64,000 nucleotides of DNA from Rugamonas rivuli. Its GTDB lineage: Bacteria; Pseudomonadota; Gammaproteobacteria; Burkholderiales; Burkholderiaceae_D. Where the stretch lies: positions 1 to 64,000 of the forward strand of contig NZ_WHUF01000002.1 of assembly GCF_009380165.1 (NCBI RefSeq). The letters run 5' to 3'. Below are positions 8,989 through 17,790 of this stretch, piece after piece; within the stretch, counting starts at the first letter, position 1, and each line of letters opens with the position of its first letter. The position numbers and the translations under genes were made by a program. The notes under the pieces are model-generated. The model was not told the origin of the DNA, ran no database searches, and worked only from the letters and a program-made list of their open reading frames with translations.

Positions 8989-10173
8989 CTATTTCACAGC
9001 AGAAATGTTTTCACCCGCTATTGTAGCGCCGGCGGCGGCCGCGATGAGGGCCGCACGCTCGGTTTCGCGCTTAATTTTGATCGTCACCACGGTGCCGCCG
9101 CCGGCCGCGTGGCTCAGGTTGAGCGTGCCGCCCAGCGCGCGCGCCCGTTCGGCCATGCCGCGCAGGCCGAAGGAAGCGGGCTTGGCGCGGTCGGCCTGGC
9201 GGATGCCGCTGCCGTTGTCGCTGATTTTCAGGCTGACATGGTGCCGCAGCCGCGCCAGCTTGACGCTGACCCGCGTGGCGCCGGCATGCTTGGCGATATT
9301 GGTCAGCGCCTCCTGGGCGATGCGGAACAGCGCCGTCGCCTGTTCGTTGTCGAGCTCGACGTCGCGCTGGTTGGCGTTGAAGGTGCAGGCGATGCCCACC
9401 TGTTTCTCGAATTCCTTGACCTGCCACTCCAGCGCCTCGACCAGGCCCAGGTCCAGCACGGCGGGCCGCAAGTCCAGCGAAATGCGGTGCACGGCGTCGA
9501 TGGTGCGGTCGACCAGGGCGTCGACGTAGTCGGTCTTGTCGCGCAGCACCGGATAGTCGCCGATCTCGTCGAGCCGCGCGGCCAGCATGGCCAGCGCCAT
9601 CTTGATCGCCGTCAGGTTGCCGCCCAGCTCGTCGTGGATTTCGCGCGCGATGCGGGTGCGCTCCTGCTCCTTGACGCGCTCGGCATGGGCGCTCAGCTCG
9701 GCCAGCCGGGCGCGCGAATGGCGCACTTCCAGCTGCTCCTGCTTGCTGTCGCTGATATTGGTCATGATGCCGTCCCAGCGCACCGCGCCGCCGGCCAGCG
9801 CGTGCGGCGTGCAGCGCAGGTTGATCCACTTGACGTCCTTCCAGGCGTCGACCCAGATCCGGCCCTCCCAGTTCCAGCTCCACAGCGCGGCGGCCGACGC
9901 TTGCATGGCGTCCAGGTAGGACTTGCGGTCGTCCGACAGTATCAGTTCGAGGAAGCGGCCGGGATGGGCGTGCAGCTCGGCCGCCGTCAGGCCCAGCAGC
10001 GCCTGGCAGCCGTCGCTCAGATAGGGGAAGGAGACGGCGCCGTCGGCATGCAGCACGAACTGGAACACCAGGCCCGGCGTGTTGGAGACGATGGCGTCGA
10101 AGCGCGCGCGCACCTGTTCCAGTTCGTCGGCCAGGGCCGCGCTGTCGGGGCGGGGAGGGGAAGCTGCGCTCAT
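8989..10173 (-). CDS. PAS-domain sensor histidine kinase (HisKA_3 / NarX-DegS type)
   Basis: 394 residues and soluble: no transmembrane segment. Residues about 20-145 form a PAS domain (TPGLVFQFVLHADG; C-terminal part WDGIMTNISDSK), then a coiled coil, a HisKA_3 dimerisation domain with phospho-His180 in REIHDELGGNL, and an HATPase_c domain (about 275-370) with SDNGSGI and FGLRGMAERA. It probably senses a cytoplasmic signal through PAS and phosphorylates the adjacent regulator. Whether PAS binds heme, flavin or a small molecule cannot be told from sequence. Confidence 0.93.
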   Translation of the reverse strand: MSAASPPRPDSAALADELEQVRARFDAIVSNTPGLVFQFVLHADGAVSFPYLSDGCQALLGLTAAELHAHPGRFLELILSDDRKSYLDAMQASAAALWSWNWEGRIWVDAWKDVKWINLRCTPHALAGGAVRWDGIMTNISDSKQEQLEVRHSRARLAELSAHAERVKEQERTRIAREIHDELGGNLTAIKMALAMLAARLDEIGDYPVLRDKTDYVDALVDRTIDAVHRISLDLRPAVLDLGLVEALEWQVKEFEKQVGIACTFNANQRDVELDNEQATALFRIAQEALTNIAKHAGATRVSVKLARLRHHVSLKISDNGSGIRQADRAKPASFGLRGMAERARALGGTLNLSHAAGGGTVVTIKIKRETERAALIAAAAGATIAGENISAVK

Positions 10174-10209
10174 GATAATGTTATAAATAGTATGGTTGAT
10201 TTGACTGCG

Positions 10210-10779
10210 TCAGCGGGCCCGCCAGCGCGCGCGGAAGCGCCGCAGCAGCCGGCGGAAGCGCGCCATCCAGCTGCCCGGCGCCGGCGCCGCGTGCCGGCGC
10301 CAGTGGCGCCAGGCCTTGGCCAGCGCATCGACGCGGCGCCAGGCGGCGGTGGCGCGCAACCGTGCTATCCAGCGCTCCTTCAGCGCCAGGAACCAGTGCA
10401 GCAGCCGGGCGAACCAGACGATGGTCATCAGCACCGGCCGCGTCAGCAGGAAGATGCGCGCCACCGCCGCCGCGCCGCCGATCTTGGCCAGCACGATCAC
10501 GAGCAGGCCCAGCAGCGCGTGGCCGTGCGCCATCGCCCACAGCGCCAGCAGCTTGACCGGGAACAGCAGCGTGGCCGGCAGCACGAACAGCGCCAGCGCG
10601 GCGCGCGGGCCCAGCGTGCAGATCCAGGCTTCCAGCCGGTGCAGCGGCGGCCACGACGACAGGCGGCGCAGCACGCGCATGCCGATGTCCCACAGCCAGT
10701 CCTCCAGCAACAGCAGCAGCGCCGCCAGGTAGACCAGCGGGGCAAACAGCGAGCGGCAGAAGCGGTGGAATAGTTTCAT
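10210..10779 (-). CDS. Small membrane protein of unknown function
   Basis: 189 residues. Hydrophobic stretches at about 8-28, 55-75, 77-100 and 108-130 suggest three to four membrane helices. The C-terminal 55 residues are very rich in Arg and Trp (for example RRLLRRFRARWRAR), a positively charged cytoplasmic tail. No catalytic motif is seen. It is separated from the kinase gene downstream by about 35 bp and from greB by a divergent promoter region. I do not recognise a named family. Confidence 0.7.
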   Translation of the reverse strand: MKLFHRFCRSLFAPLVYLAALLLLLEDWLWDIGMRVLRRLSSWPPLHRLEAWICTLGPRAALALFVLPATLLFPVKLLALWAMAHGHALLGLLVIVLAKIGGAAAVARIFLLTRPVLMTIVWFARLLHWFLALKERWIARLRATAAWRRVDALAKAWRHWRRHAAPAPGSWMARFRRLLRRFRARWRAR

Positions 10780-10894
10780 CGTTGAAGCGTTGTTCTATCG
10801 TTATCATGATACGTGAAAGCATCGCCGGCGCGGGGAAAAACACCGAACGTGCACAACAGCCCCGCCAGCGCACGAAGCCGTTACAATAGCCCGC

Positions 10895-11461
10895 ATGAAT
10901 AAAGCATTTGTCAAAGAGTCGGACCAGGACGACGACGAGGAAGCCGCCGCGCTGGCGCTGGCGATACCGGCCGGGTCGAAGAACTACATCCGTCCGGAAG
11001 GCTACCAGCGCATCAAGGATGAGCTGCTGCAGCTGATCGATGTCGACCGGCCGGAAGTGGTGCGCATCGTGCACTGGGCCGCGTCCAACGGCGACCGCTC
11101 GGAAAACGGCGACTACATCTACGGCAAGCGCCGGCTGCGCGAGATCGACCGCCGCATCCGTTTCCTGACCAAGCGCATGGACTCGGCCGCCATCGTCGAC
11201 CCCAGCGTGCACCACGGCAGCGACCAGGTGTTCTTCGGCGCCACCGTCACCTATTGCAACCAGCATGACGAGACGCGCACCATCACCATCGTCGGCATCG
11301 ACGAGCTCGATCCGCTGAATGGCAAGATCAGCTGGGTGGCGCCGGTGGCGCGCGCGCTGACCAAGGCGCGCGAAGGGGATGTGATCACCTTCCAGGCGCC
11401 GCACGGCGTGGAGGAGCTGGAAATCCTCGAGGTGAGCTATCCGGCCCCGGCTGCCGACTAG
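10895..11461 (+). CDS. greB: Transcription elongation factor GreB
   Basis: 188 residues. An acidic N-terminal extension precedes the coiled-coil hairpin (YQRIKDELLQLI, then ENGDYIYGKRRLREIDRRIRFL) and the C-terminal FKBP-like domain (TVTYCNQHDETRTITIVGID). The YIYGKRRLREID signature distinguishes GreB from GreA. GreB reactivates backtracked RNA polymerase by stimulating RNA cleavage. The next gene probably begins inside or just after its 3' end. Confidence 0.95.
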   Translation: MNKAFVKESDQDDDEEAAALALAIPAGSKNYIRPEGYQRIKDELLQLIDVDRPEVVRIVHWAASNGDRSENGDYIYGKRRLREIDRRIRFLTKRMDSAAIVDPSVHHGSDQVFFGATVTYCNQHDETRTITIVGIDELDPLNGKISWVAPVARALTKAREGDVITFQAPHGVEELEILEVSYPAPAAD

Positions 11462-12338
11462 CGTCCGCCGATCGCTGCGCGGACTGTGCCTGCTGGCGCT
11501 GCTGGGCTGGCAGGCTTCCGCGCTGGCGCTGGACAGCTACATCATCGACCTGAACTCCAGCAAATCGGATTTCTATAACAGCCACATCCGGCGCCTGCTG
11601 GTGGCTGCGCTGGACGCGTCGAGCCCGAAGTATGGCGCCTACGAGGTCAAGATCTCGACCCTGCGCGTGCAGCGCGACCGGCTGATGCTGGAGATGATGA
11701 AAGGGCAGGGCGTCAACCTGAGCGCGCAGGTGACGTCGCCGGAATGGGAGCAGAAGCTGATCCCGGTGCGCATCCCGGTGGACAAGGGCGTGTCGGGCTA
11801 CCGCATCTCGCTGATCGACGGCCGTGACCAGGCCGATTTCACCGCCGTGCGCACGCTGGCGCAGTTGAAGGCGATGAGCATGGGGGCGGGGCGGCAATGG
11901 AGTTCGACCGTGGTGTTTGCGCGCAACGGCTTCACGGTGCAGACGGGGGCGACCACGTCGGGCCTGCACCGCATGCTGGCGGCGCACCGCTTCCAGCATT
12001 TCCCGCGCGCGATAGACGAGGCGCTGTTCGAGCGGGAAGAATATGCGGCGGGCTTCCCGCAGCTGGCGCTGGAGCGCAGCATGGCGATCTACGTGCCGCT
12101 GCCGCGCTACTTCTTCGTCGGCGCGCAGCCGAGGCTGGCGCAGCGGCTGGAATACGGGCTGCAACTGCTGGTCGCCGACGGCCGCTTCGACCAGATCTTC
12201 CACGAATTCTATGACGGCCTGATCGAGAAGGCGGGCCTGCGCAAGCGCCGCCTGTTCCGGCTGGACAATCCACTGCTCTCCCCGCAGACGCCGCTGGCCA
12301 ACAAGGCCTATTGGTACGACCCCTTCGATCAGCGCTGA
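11451..12338 (+). CDS. Periplasmic substrate-binding-protein-like exported protein
   Basis: The open frame runs from a stop at 11433. A clear signal peptide (RRSLRGLCLLALLGWQASALA) is encoded before the first common start codon, GTG at 11601, so a start there would delete export signal and first strand. The only plausible upstream starts are non-standard; I use CTG at 11451, giving 295 residues and an 11-bp overlap with greB. The mature part resembles small SBP_bac_3-like proteins common in Burkholderiales (FTVQTGATTSGLHRMLAAHR; ending ANKAYWYDPFD), with no transporter genes nearby. Function unknown; the start codon is the weak point. Confidence 0.65.
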   Translation: MPTSVRRSLRGLCLLALLGWQASALALDSYIIDLNSSKSDFYNSHIRRLLVAALDASSPKYGAYEVKISTLRVQRDRLMLEMMKGQGVNLSAQVTSPEWEQKLIPVRIPVDKGVSGYRISLIDGRDQADFTAVRTLAQLKAMSMGAGRQWSSTVVFARNGFTVQTGATTSGLHRMLAAHRFQHFPRAIDEALFEREEYAAGFPQLALERSMAIYVPLPRYFFVGAQPRLAQRLEYGLQLLVADGRFDQIFHEFYDGLIEKAGLRKRRLFRLDNPLLSPQTPLANKAYWYDPFDQR

Positions 12339-12365
12339 GCGCTTGACGCCAGCGCGCAATGGCTT

Positions 12366-12448
12366 GCCAAATAAAATATCATTTATTGGCAATGTTACTT
12401 TTATGGTAAATTCCTTGTGGAAATAATTTCAAGCGAAGACTTCGCTTG
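12366..12448. promoter_or_regulatory. AT-rich intergenic region with two palindromes
   Basis: The gap before the propeller gene is much richer in A/T than its surroundings. It holds GCCAAATAAA / TTTATTGGC (12366-12390), an inverted repeat around ATATCA, and CAAGCGAA-GAC-TTCGCTTG (12430-12448). Neither is followed by a T-run, so they look more like protein-binding sites or a leader structure than terminators. Confidence 0.4.
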
Positions 12449-12481
12449 ATTGTGTTCTTGAATTTACCTAAGGGAGTTTGC

Positions 12482-14308
12482 ATGGAGTCATTGCATCGCC
12501 GCCGGGTTCGCTCTGCGTTGACCGGCATCGTTGGAGCATCTGTGAGCTTGAGCATGTTCGCGGGCGTGGCATATGCCGCGCCCGATATCACGGTCCGGTA
12601 TGTGCCGATGTCGCCAGGCGAGGCCGTTCTGAACCTCTCACTCAGCGGAGACGGCCGCTACGTCGCTTATCGCTCTCTGGCTTCCACCGGCACGCCGGAC
12701 GATATTTATGTTCATGACCTCATTGGAGGCAGTCGTGTCAAGGCTAACCTGACCGTCAGCGGCGGCGAGTCCAGCGCCGCCAAGTGCGATGCACCGGTCA
12801 TGAGTTCGGATGCCCGTTATGTTGTCTTCGGTTGCCTTGCGCAGCCCATGGGATCGCCGCCGCCGGTTGGTGGAGAGTCCTACTACGTTTACGACCGCAT
12901 CGGCAACAAGACCGAGGTGCTGCCGATGACGAACTCCAACAGGATGTCGAGGGCTGTTCCTGCGGCGATCAGCGCGGATGGTCATTACCTTGCCTATCGA
13001 ACTTACGACCCGACCTCGCCCCTTACCGCCAGCATTTACCTGCGGGATATGGTCAACCATACGACGCAAGTCACCAAGGCGAAATCCGCCATGAGCTCGT
13101 CGAGTATTGCCGACCAGATGACTTTCAGCGCCGACGGCCGTTACATCGCGTACAGCGGCAGAGTTTCTGTCAGTGCCGCGTTGATCGACACTTTTGTGTA
13201 TGACGCGGCGACTGGCGTTAGTGAACAAGTCAATGTCGGCCCGAACGGTGCGCCGGTGCGGAATGCTACGCAGGCTTACTCGGCGTCCATGAGTGCGGAT
13301 GGCGGTGCGGTGGTGTTCGTCTCGCCAGATGCGGGCCTGACGTCGCCAGCGGCGCCTGCGGGACTGGGCGCGTATGTGCGTGATCGGCTTGCCGGTAAGA
13401 CCGAATTTGTCAGCGGCGCTACGAAAGGTCGCGTGCTCTCCGCGAGCATCAGTGCCAACGGGCGCTATGTCTCCTTCACGGCAGATCCCGCCCCCGGATT
13501 TGAGCGGGCCATGTATGTATATGACCGGTTGACAAAAAAAAGCAGGATTGTTCCGGGAGTCTTTGCTGGTTTCACTGCCGCTACTGGCACTCCTCGGCTC
13601 TCTGCGGATGGCCGCTATGTAGCGTTTGCGTCCCAGAACAGCTCGACCGGAGCCAGGTCCATCGGCCTGGCGGATCTGGGCGTCGCGGCTGGGTTGAAGA
13701 TCACCAGTGCTGCGCTCTCGCTGACTGAAGGCGGCGCCGCCGGTACTTACACGATCGCCTTGGCGCAGGTGCCGAATGCCAGCGTGAACGTCAGCGTCAC
13801 GCCGGACCAGCAACTGAGCGTGGCGCGCACGCAGCTGGTGTTCACGCCGGATAACTGGAACGTGCCGCAAGTGGTCAGCGTGCAGGCGCTGCAGGATGGC
13901 GTGGCCGAAGGCAAGCACAGCGGCGTCATCACGCACACCGTCACCAGCACCGACATCGACTACACCGTGGTCAAGCCGGCCAGCGTGACGGTGGCGATCA
14001 CCGACGCCGTGGTGCCGACCGTGGTGCTGCCGGGCGCGACCTGGAATCAATCCGAACTGCCGGTCAGCGGCACCGCCGCGCCGGGCGCCAACGTGCTGCT
14101 GACGGCCACCAACCGCAGCACCGGCTGGCTGACCTCGGTCAGCGTGCTGGCCGATGCGCAGGGCAACTGGAGCCGCACCTTGAGCGGCCTGAGCGACGGC
14201 GTGATCGAGATCGATGCGCAAGCCGACGGCATCCACAGCGCGGTGCAAAGCATCACCGTGGCGCTGCTGCCGCCACCGCCGATCAGCCTGCCTCCGGCAC
14301 AGCAGTAA
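12482..14308 (+). CDS. Secreted PD40/TolB-like beta-propeller protein with Calx-beta-like domain
   Basis: Start chosen at ATG 12482, which has an AAGGGAG ribosome site 7 bp upstream; the ATG at 12446 lacks one. 608 residues: signal peptide (about 1-36, cleaving after AYA), then about seven copies of a PD40-type repeat with the core S-x-D/N-G-R-Y-V-A/S-F/Y (SGDGRYVAYRS, SADGHYLAYRT, SADGRYIAYSG, SANGRYVSFTA, SADGRYVAFAS), forming a propeller to about residue 410. Residues about 410-510 resemble a Calx-beta domain (LTEGGAAGTYTIAL, TVAITD) and 515-595 an Ig-like bacterial domain. No anchor is seen; probably extracellular or periplasmic. Ligand unknown. Confidence 0.82.
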   Translation: MESLHRRRVRSALTGIVGASVSLSMFAGVAYAAPDITVRYVPMSPGEAVLNLSLSGDGRYVAYRSLASTGTPDDIYVHDLIGGSRVKANLTVSGGESSAAKCDAPVMSSDARYVVFGCLAQPMGSPPPVGGESYYVYDRIGNKTEVLPMTNSNRMSRAVPAAISADGHYLAYRTYDPTSPLTASIYLRDMVNHTTQVTKAKSAMSSSSIADQMTFSADGRYIAYSGRVSVSAALIDTFVYDAATGVSEQVNVGPNGAPVRNATQAYSASMSADGGAVVFVSPDAGLTSPAAPAGLGAYVRDRLAGKTEFVSGATKGRVLSASISANGRYVSFTADPAPGFERAMYVYDRLTKKSRIVPGVFAGFTAATGTPRLSADGRYVAFASQNSSTGARSIGLADLGVAAGLKITSAALSLTEGGAAGTYTIALAQVPNASVNVSVTPDQQLSVARTQLVFTPDNWNVPQVVSVQALQDGVAEGKHSGVITHTVTSTDIDYTVVKPASVTVAITDAVVPTVVLPGATWNQSELPVSGTAAPGANVLLTATNRSTGWLTSVSVLADAQGNWSRTLSGLSDGVIEIDAQADGIHSAVQSITVALLPPPPISLPPAQQ

Positions 14309-14312
14309 ACGC

Positions 14313-14342
14313 AAAAGGGCAGGCGCGATGCCTGCCCTTTTT
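14313..14342 (+). terminator. Bidirectional rho-independent terminator
   Basis: GGGCAGGC / GCCTGCCC stem with a GCGAT loop, flanked by A-run on the left and TTTTT on the right, so it can serve the propeller gene (plus) and, more distantly, spoT (minus). Confidence 0.85.
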
Positions 14343-14394
14343 ATGCTGTGCGACAGCAGAGCTCGTGTCCAAATGTCAGACTTGACCCCGATTT

Positions 14395-16728
14395 TTAGCT
14401 GCGCTCGCGCAGGATGCGGTTGACGCCGGCCACGCGGCGCACATTGCGCAGCAGGCCCGCCAGGTGCACGCGGTCCTTCACCTGGATCGTGAAGCGCAGC
14501 TGGTGCAGCACGTGTTCCTTGTCCTCGTCCATGCCGACATAGGTGATGTTGGCGTCGGACTCGCCGATCTCGGCCGCCACGCGCGCCAGGATGCCTTTCT
14601 CGTTGTTGATCAGCAGCTTGATGCGGCTGTCGAAACGGCGGTTCAGCTCAGTTCCCCACTTGACCGCGATCCAGCGGTCCGGCTCCTTGACCTTCTGGCG
14701 CTTGGCCAGCGTGCAATCGTTGGTGTGCACCAGCAGCCCCTGGTCGCGGCGCAGCTGGCCGATGATGGAGTCGCCCGGTATCGGCAGGCAGCACGGCGCC
14801 AGTTGCACCGACACGCCTTCGCTGCCGCAGATGGTGACGGGATCCAGCTCGGCCGCGCTGTTGTGGTCGACCGGCGCGCTGGCCGATTCGCCGCCGCGCA
14901 AGCCGAAGATGTGGCGCGCCACCAGCGCCGCCATGCGCTTGCCGATGCCGATGTCGGCATACAGCTCGTCGAGCGACTTGGCGCTCGATTCGTTCAGCAG
15001 GCGTTCGGCCAGGTGCTCTTCCAGCTCCGGCTTGATGCCCAGCGACGACAGCGCCTGCGACAGCAGCTGCTCGCCCAGCGTGATCGATTCCGGCAGGTTG
15101 ATGGTGCGCAGGTGGTGGCGGATCGCCGAGCGCGCCTTGCCGGTGCGCACGAACGACAGCCACGTCGGGCTCGGCCGCGAGTTGGCGTCGGTGACGATTT
15201 CCACGATGTCGCCGTTGCGCAGCTCGGTGCGCAGCGAGGCCGGTTCGTTGTTGATGTTGACCGATACCGTGTGGTCGCCGATGCCGGTGTGGATCGAGTA
15301 GGCGAAGTCGATCGGCGTGGCGCCGCGCGGCAGCGCGATGATCTTCGATTTCGGCGTGAACACGTAGACCGAATCCGGGAACAGGTCGACCTTGACGTGT
15401 TCGAGGAATTCGGCCGAGTCGCCGGTCTGCTGTTGGATGTCGAGCAGCGATTGCAGCCACGCGTGGGTGCGCTGCTGCAAGTCCGACATATTGGCTTCGC
15501 CGTTCTTGTACAGCCAGTGCGCGGCCACGCCCGATTCGGCGGTGCGGTGCATTTCCTGGGTGCGGATCTGGAACTCCACCGGCGTGCCGTACGGGCCGAT
15601 CAAGGTGGTGTGCAGCGACTGGTAGCCGTTGAGCTTGCGGATCGCGATGTAGTCCTTGAACTTGCCCGGCATCGGCTTGTACAGCGAGTGCAGCGTGCCC
15701 AGCGCAACATAGCAGTTGGGGAAGCTGTCGACCACCACGCGGAAGCCGTACACGTCCAGCACCTGCGAGAACGACAGGTGCTTGCTGCGCATTTTTTTAT
15801 AGATGCCGTACAGCGTTTTTTCGCGGCCGTAGACCTCGGCTTCGATGCTGGCCATGGACAGCGTGTTCTTGACCGATTCCAGGATCTTCTTGACCACCTC
15901 GCGGCGGTTGCCGCGCGCCGCCTTGACGGCCTTGGCCAGCGTGCGGTAGCGCAGCGGATACAGGTGCGAGAACGACAGGTCCTGCAGCTCGCGGTAGATG
16001 TTGTTGAGGCCGAGGCGGTGGGCGATCGGCACATACACTTCCATGGTCTCGCTGGAGATGCGCGCCTTCTTGGCCGGCGCCATCACTTCCATGGTGCGCA
16101 TATTGTGCAGGCGGTCGGCCAGCTTGATCAGGATGACGCGCACGTCGGAGGCCATGGCCAGCAGCATTTTGCGGAAGTTTTCCGCCTGCGCTTCGATCTG
16201 GCTCTGGAACTCGATTTTTTCCAGCTTGGACAGGCCGTCGACCAGGTTGGCGACCGGCGCGCCGAAGCGCTCGATCAGCTCTTCCTTCTTGACGTCCTGG
16301 TCTTCCATCACGTCGTGCAGCAGCGCCGCCATGATCGCTTGCGCGTCGAGCTTCCAGTCGGCGCAGATCTCGGCCACGGCGATCGGGTGGGAGATATACG
16401 GCTCACCCGATTTGCGCACCTGGCCCAGGTGCATCTCGTCCGAGAAGCGGTAGGCTTCCTTGACCTTTTTCAGGTCGGCGGCGTTCATGTACTCGGCCAG
16501 TTTTTCAGTCAGGTGCGTGACGGAGGCGACGCCGGCGGTCAGGGTGGGCGTGGCCAGGGGCGACGAAGAAATCACAGGCGGTACGGGAGCTGGTGCGGAT
16601 GAGGCGATGGTGGAGGCGGTGCTGTCCCCTGCGTCGGCGCCGGACATGGCTTCAGCCGGCGTGGTGGCCGGCTGTTTGGCCCGGGCGGGCTTGCCACTCA
16701 ATGTCGGATCGGCAGGGATCAGATTCAT
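14395..16728 (-). CDS. spoT: Bifunctional (p)ppGpp synthetase/hydrolase (SpoT/Rel family)
   Basis: 777 residues. The HD hydrolase domain is intact (HPIAVAE at 114, LLHDVMED with His138-Asp139), followed by the synthetase domain (YGFRVVVDSFPNCY; KFKDYIAIRK, the RxKD-type loop of bifunctional enzymes; NGYQSLHTT), a TGS domain (VFTPKSKIIALPRGATPIDF) and a C-terminal ACT domain (about 695-775). The first 65 residues are Ala/Pro/Ser-rich and look disordered. It controls the stringent-response alarmone. It is third in gmk-rpoZ-spoT, the conserved order. A RelA-like companion is not in the window. Confidence 0.95.
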   Translation of the reverse strand: MNLIPADPTLSGKPARAKQPATTPAEAMSGADAGDSTASTIASSAPAPVPPVISSSPLATPTLTAGVASVTHLTEKLAEYMNAADLKKVKEAYRFSDEMHLGQVRKSGEPYISHPIAVAEICADWKLDAQAIMAALLHDVMEDQDVKKEELIERFGAPVANLVDGLSKLEKIEFQSQIEAQAENFRKMLLAMASDVRVILIKLADRLHNMRTMEVMAPAKKARISSETMEVYVPIAHRLGLNNIYRELQDLSFSHLYPLRYRTLAKAVKAARGNRREVVKKILESVKNTLSMASIEAEVYGREKTLYGIYKKMRSKHLSFSQVLDVYGFRVVVDSFPNCYVALGTLHSLYKPMPGKFKDYIAIRKLNGYQSLHTTLIGPYGTPVEFQIRTQEMHRTAESGVAAHWLYKNGEANMSDLQQRTHAWLQSLLDIQQQTGDSAEFLEHVKVDLFPDSVYVFTPKSKIIALPRGATPIDFAYSIHTGIGDHTVSVNINNEPASLRTELRNGDIVEIVTDANSRPSPTWLSFVRTGKARSAIRHHLRTINLPESITLGEQLLSQALSSLGIKPELEEHLAERLLNESSAKSLDELYADIGIGKRMAALVARHIFGLRGGESASAPVDHNSAAELDPVTICGSEGVSVQLAPCCLPIPGDSIIGQLRRDQGLLVHTNDCTLAKRQKVKEPDRWIAVKWGTELNRRFDSRIKLLINNEKGILARVAAEIGESDANITYVGMDEDKEHVLHQLRFTIQVKDRVHLAGLLRNVRRVAGVNRILRERS

Positions 16729-16840
16729 ACGGTTGCGTTCCGTCTCGATGAGAATGTGAAATCATAATATGCGATACAAGGATATCCCATACTACTGCTA
16801 AACCGCACCATTCACATTGTTCGGGAACGCTGGGCCCAAC

Positions 16841-17044
16841 TTACATTGGGACCTTTTTCAACATTTCCAGACCGACTTTGCCGGCGGCGATTTCACGCAG
16901 GGCGACGACGGTAGGCTTGTCCTTGGCTTCCACTTTCGGGGTGTGGCCTTGCAGCAGTTGGCGGGCGCGGTAGGTCGCGGCCAGGGTCAGCTGGAAACGG
17001 TTAGGGATAGTTTTCAAACAATCTTCAATAGTAATGCGGGCCAT
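16841..17044 (-). CDS. rpoZ: RNA polymerase omega subunit
   Basis: 67 residues, normal for betaproteobacterial omega. Begins [19 protein letters not shown] and contains [10 protein letters not shown] and the [11 protein letters not shown] helix that contact the beta' subunit. Lies 24 bp after gmk and 112 bp before spoT; omega also forms part of the ppGpp binding site in proteobacteria, which fits the linkage. Confidence 0.97.
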   Translation of the reverse strand: MARITIEDCLKTIPNRFQLTLAATYRARQLLQGHTPKVEAKDKPTVVALREIAAGKVGLEMLKKVPM

Positions 17045-17068
17045 CTTAACTCCTAAAATCTTGTGTAA

Positions 17069-17707
17069 TTATTCAGCGTGGATACCCAATTGGGCAAAGA
17101 GCGAGGCGTTGCGCGCCGCTTGTTGCGCAAACCGGCAACGGGCCGCTCTGACAATCGCCGTCAGTTCCGACAGGGCGACTGCAAATTCTTCGTTGATGAT
17201 AGCATACTCGAACTCGGGAGCGTGGGCGATTTCGCCGCCCGCCGCCAGCAGCCGGCGCGTGATCACATGCGGTGCGTCGGTGGCGCGTTTCTTCAGGCGT
17301 TCCTCCAGCGCGTCGATCGACGGCGGCAGGATGAAAATGCCGGCCGCCTGCGGGAACTGCTTCTTCACCTGGCGTGCGCCCTGCCAGTCGATTTCCAGCA
17401 GGATGTCGGTGCCGGTCTTCATCTGTTCTTCGACCATGATGCGCGAAGTGCCGTAGTAATTGCCGTGCACTTCGGCCCACTCCAGGAACTCGCCGGCGTC
17501 GGCGCGCTGGACGAAATCTTCGGCGGTGGTGAAGTAGTATTCCTTGCCGTGGGTCTCGCCCGGACGCGGCGCGCGGGTGGTGGTGGAAATCGACAGCTTG
17601 ATGGTCGGTTCCTGCGCCAGCAGCGCGTTGACCAGCGTGGACTTGCCGGCGCCCGAAGGCGCGACGACCATGAACAGGCTGCCTGCGAATGAGGTGGTTG
17701 AGCTCAT
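17069..17707 (-). CDS. gmk: Guanylate kinase
   Basis: 212 residues. P-loop SGAGKST near residue 18-24, GMP-binding region [11 protein letters not shown] and HGKEYYF, and the lid region ([16 protein letters not shown]). Converts GMP to GDP with ATP. First gene of gmk-rpoZ-spoT. The shorter start at Met1 ([15 protein letters not shown]) leaves the P-loop at the usual distance. Confidence 0.97.
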   Translation of the reverse strand: MSSTTSFAGSLFMVVAPSGAGKSTLVNALLAQEPTIKLSISTTTRAPRPGETHGKEYYFTTAEDFVQRADAGEFLEWAEVHGNYYGTSRIMVEEQMKTGTDILLEIDWQGARQVKKQFPQAAGIFILPPSIDALEERLKKRATDAPHVITRRLLAAGGEIAHAPEFEYAIINEEFAVALSELTAIVRAARCRFAQQAARNASLFAQLGIHAE

Positions 17708-17790
17708 GTCTCTCTTTCGAAAACGTCAGCGGGCGAACAACTGCGTCGCCCAAAGACGTATTTTACCAAGAGCAAGCACTTGCATCCAAT

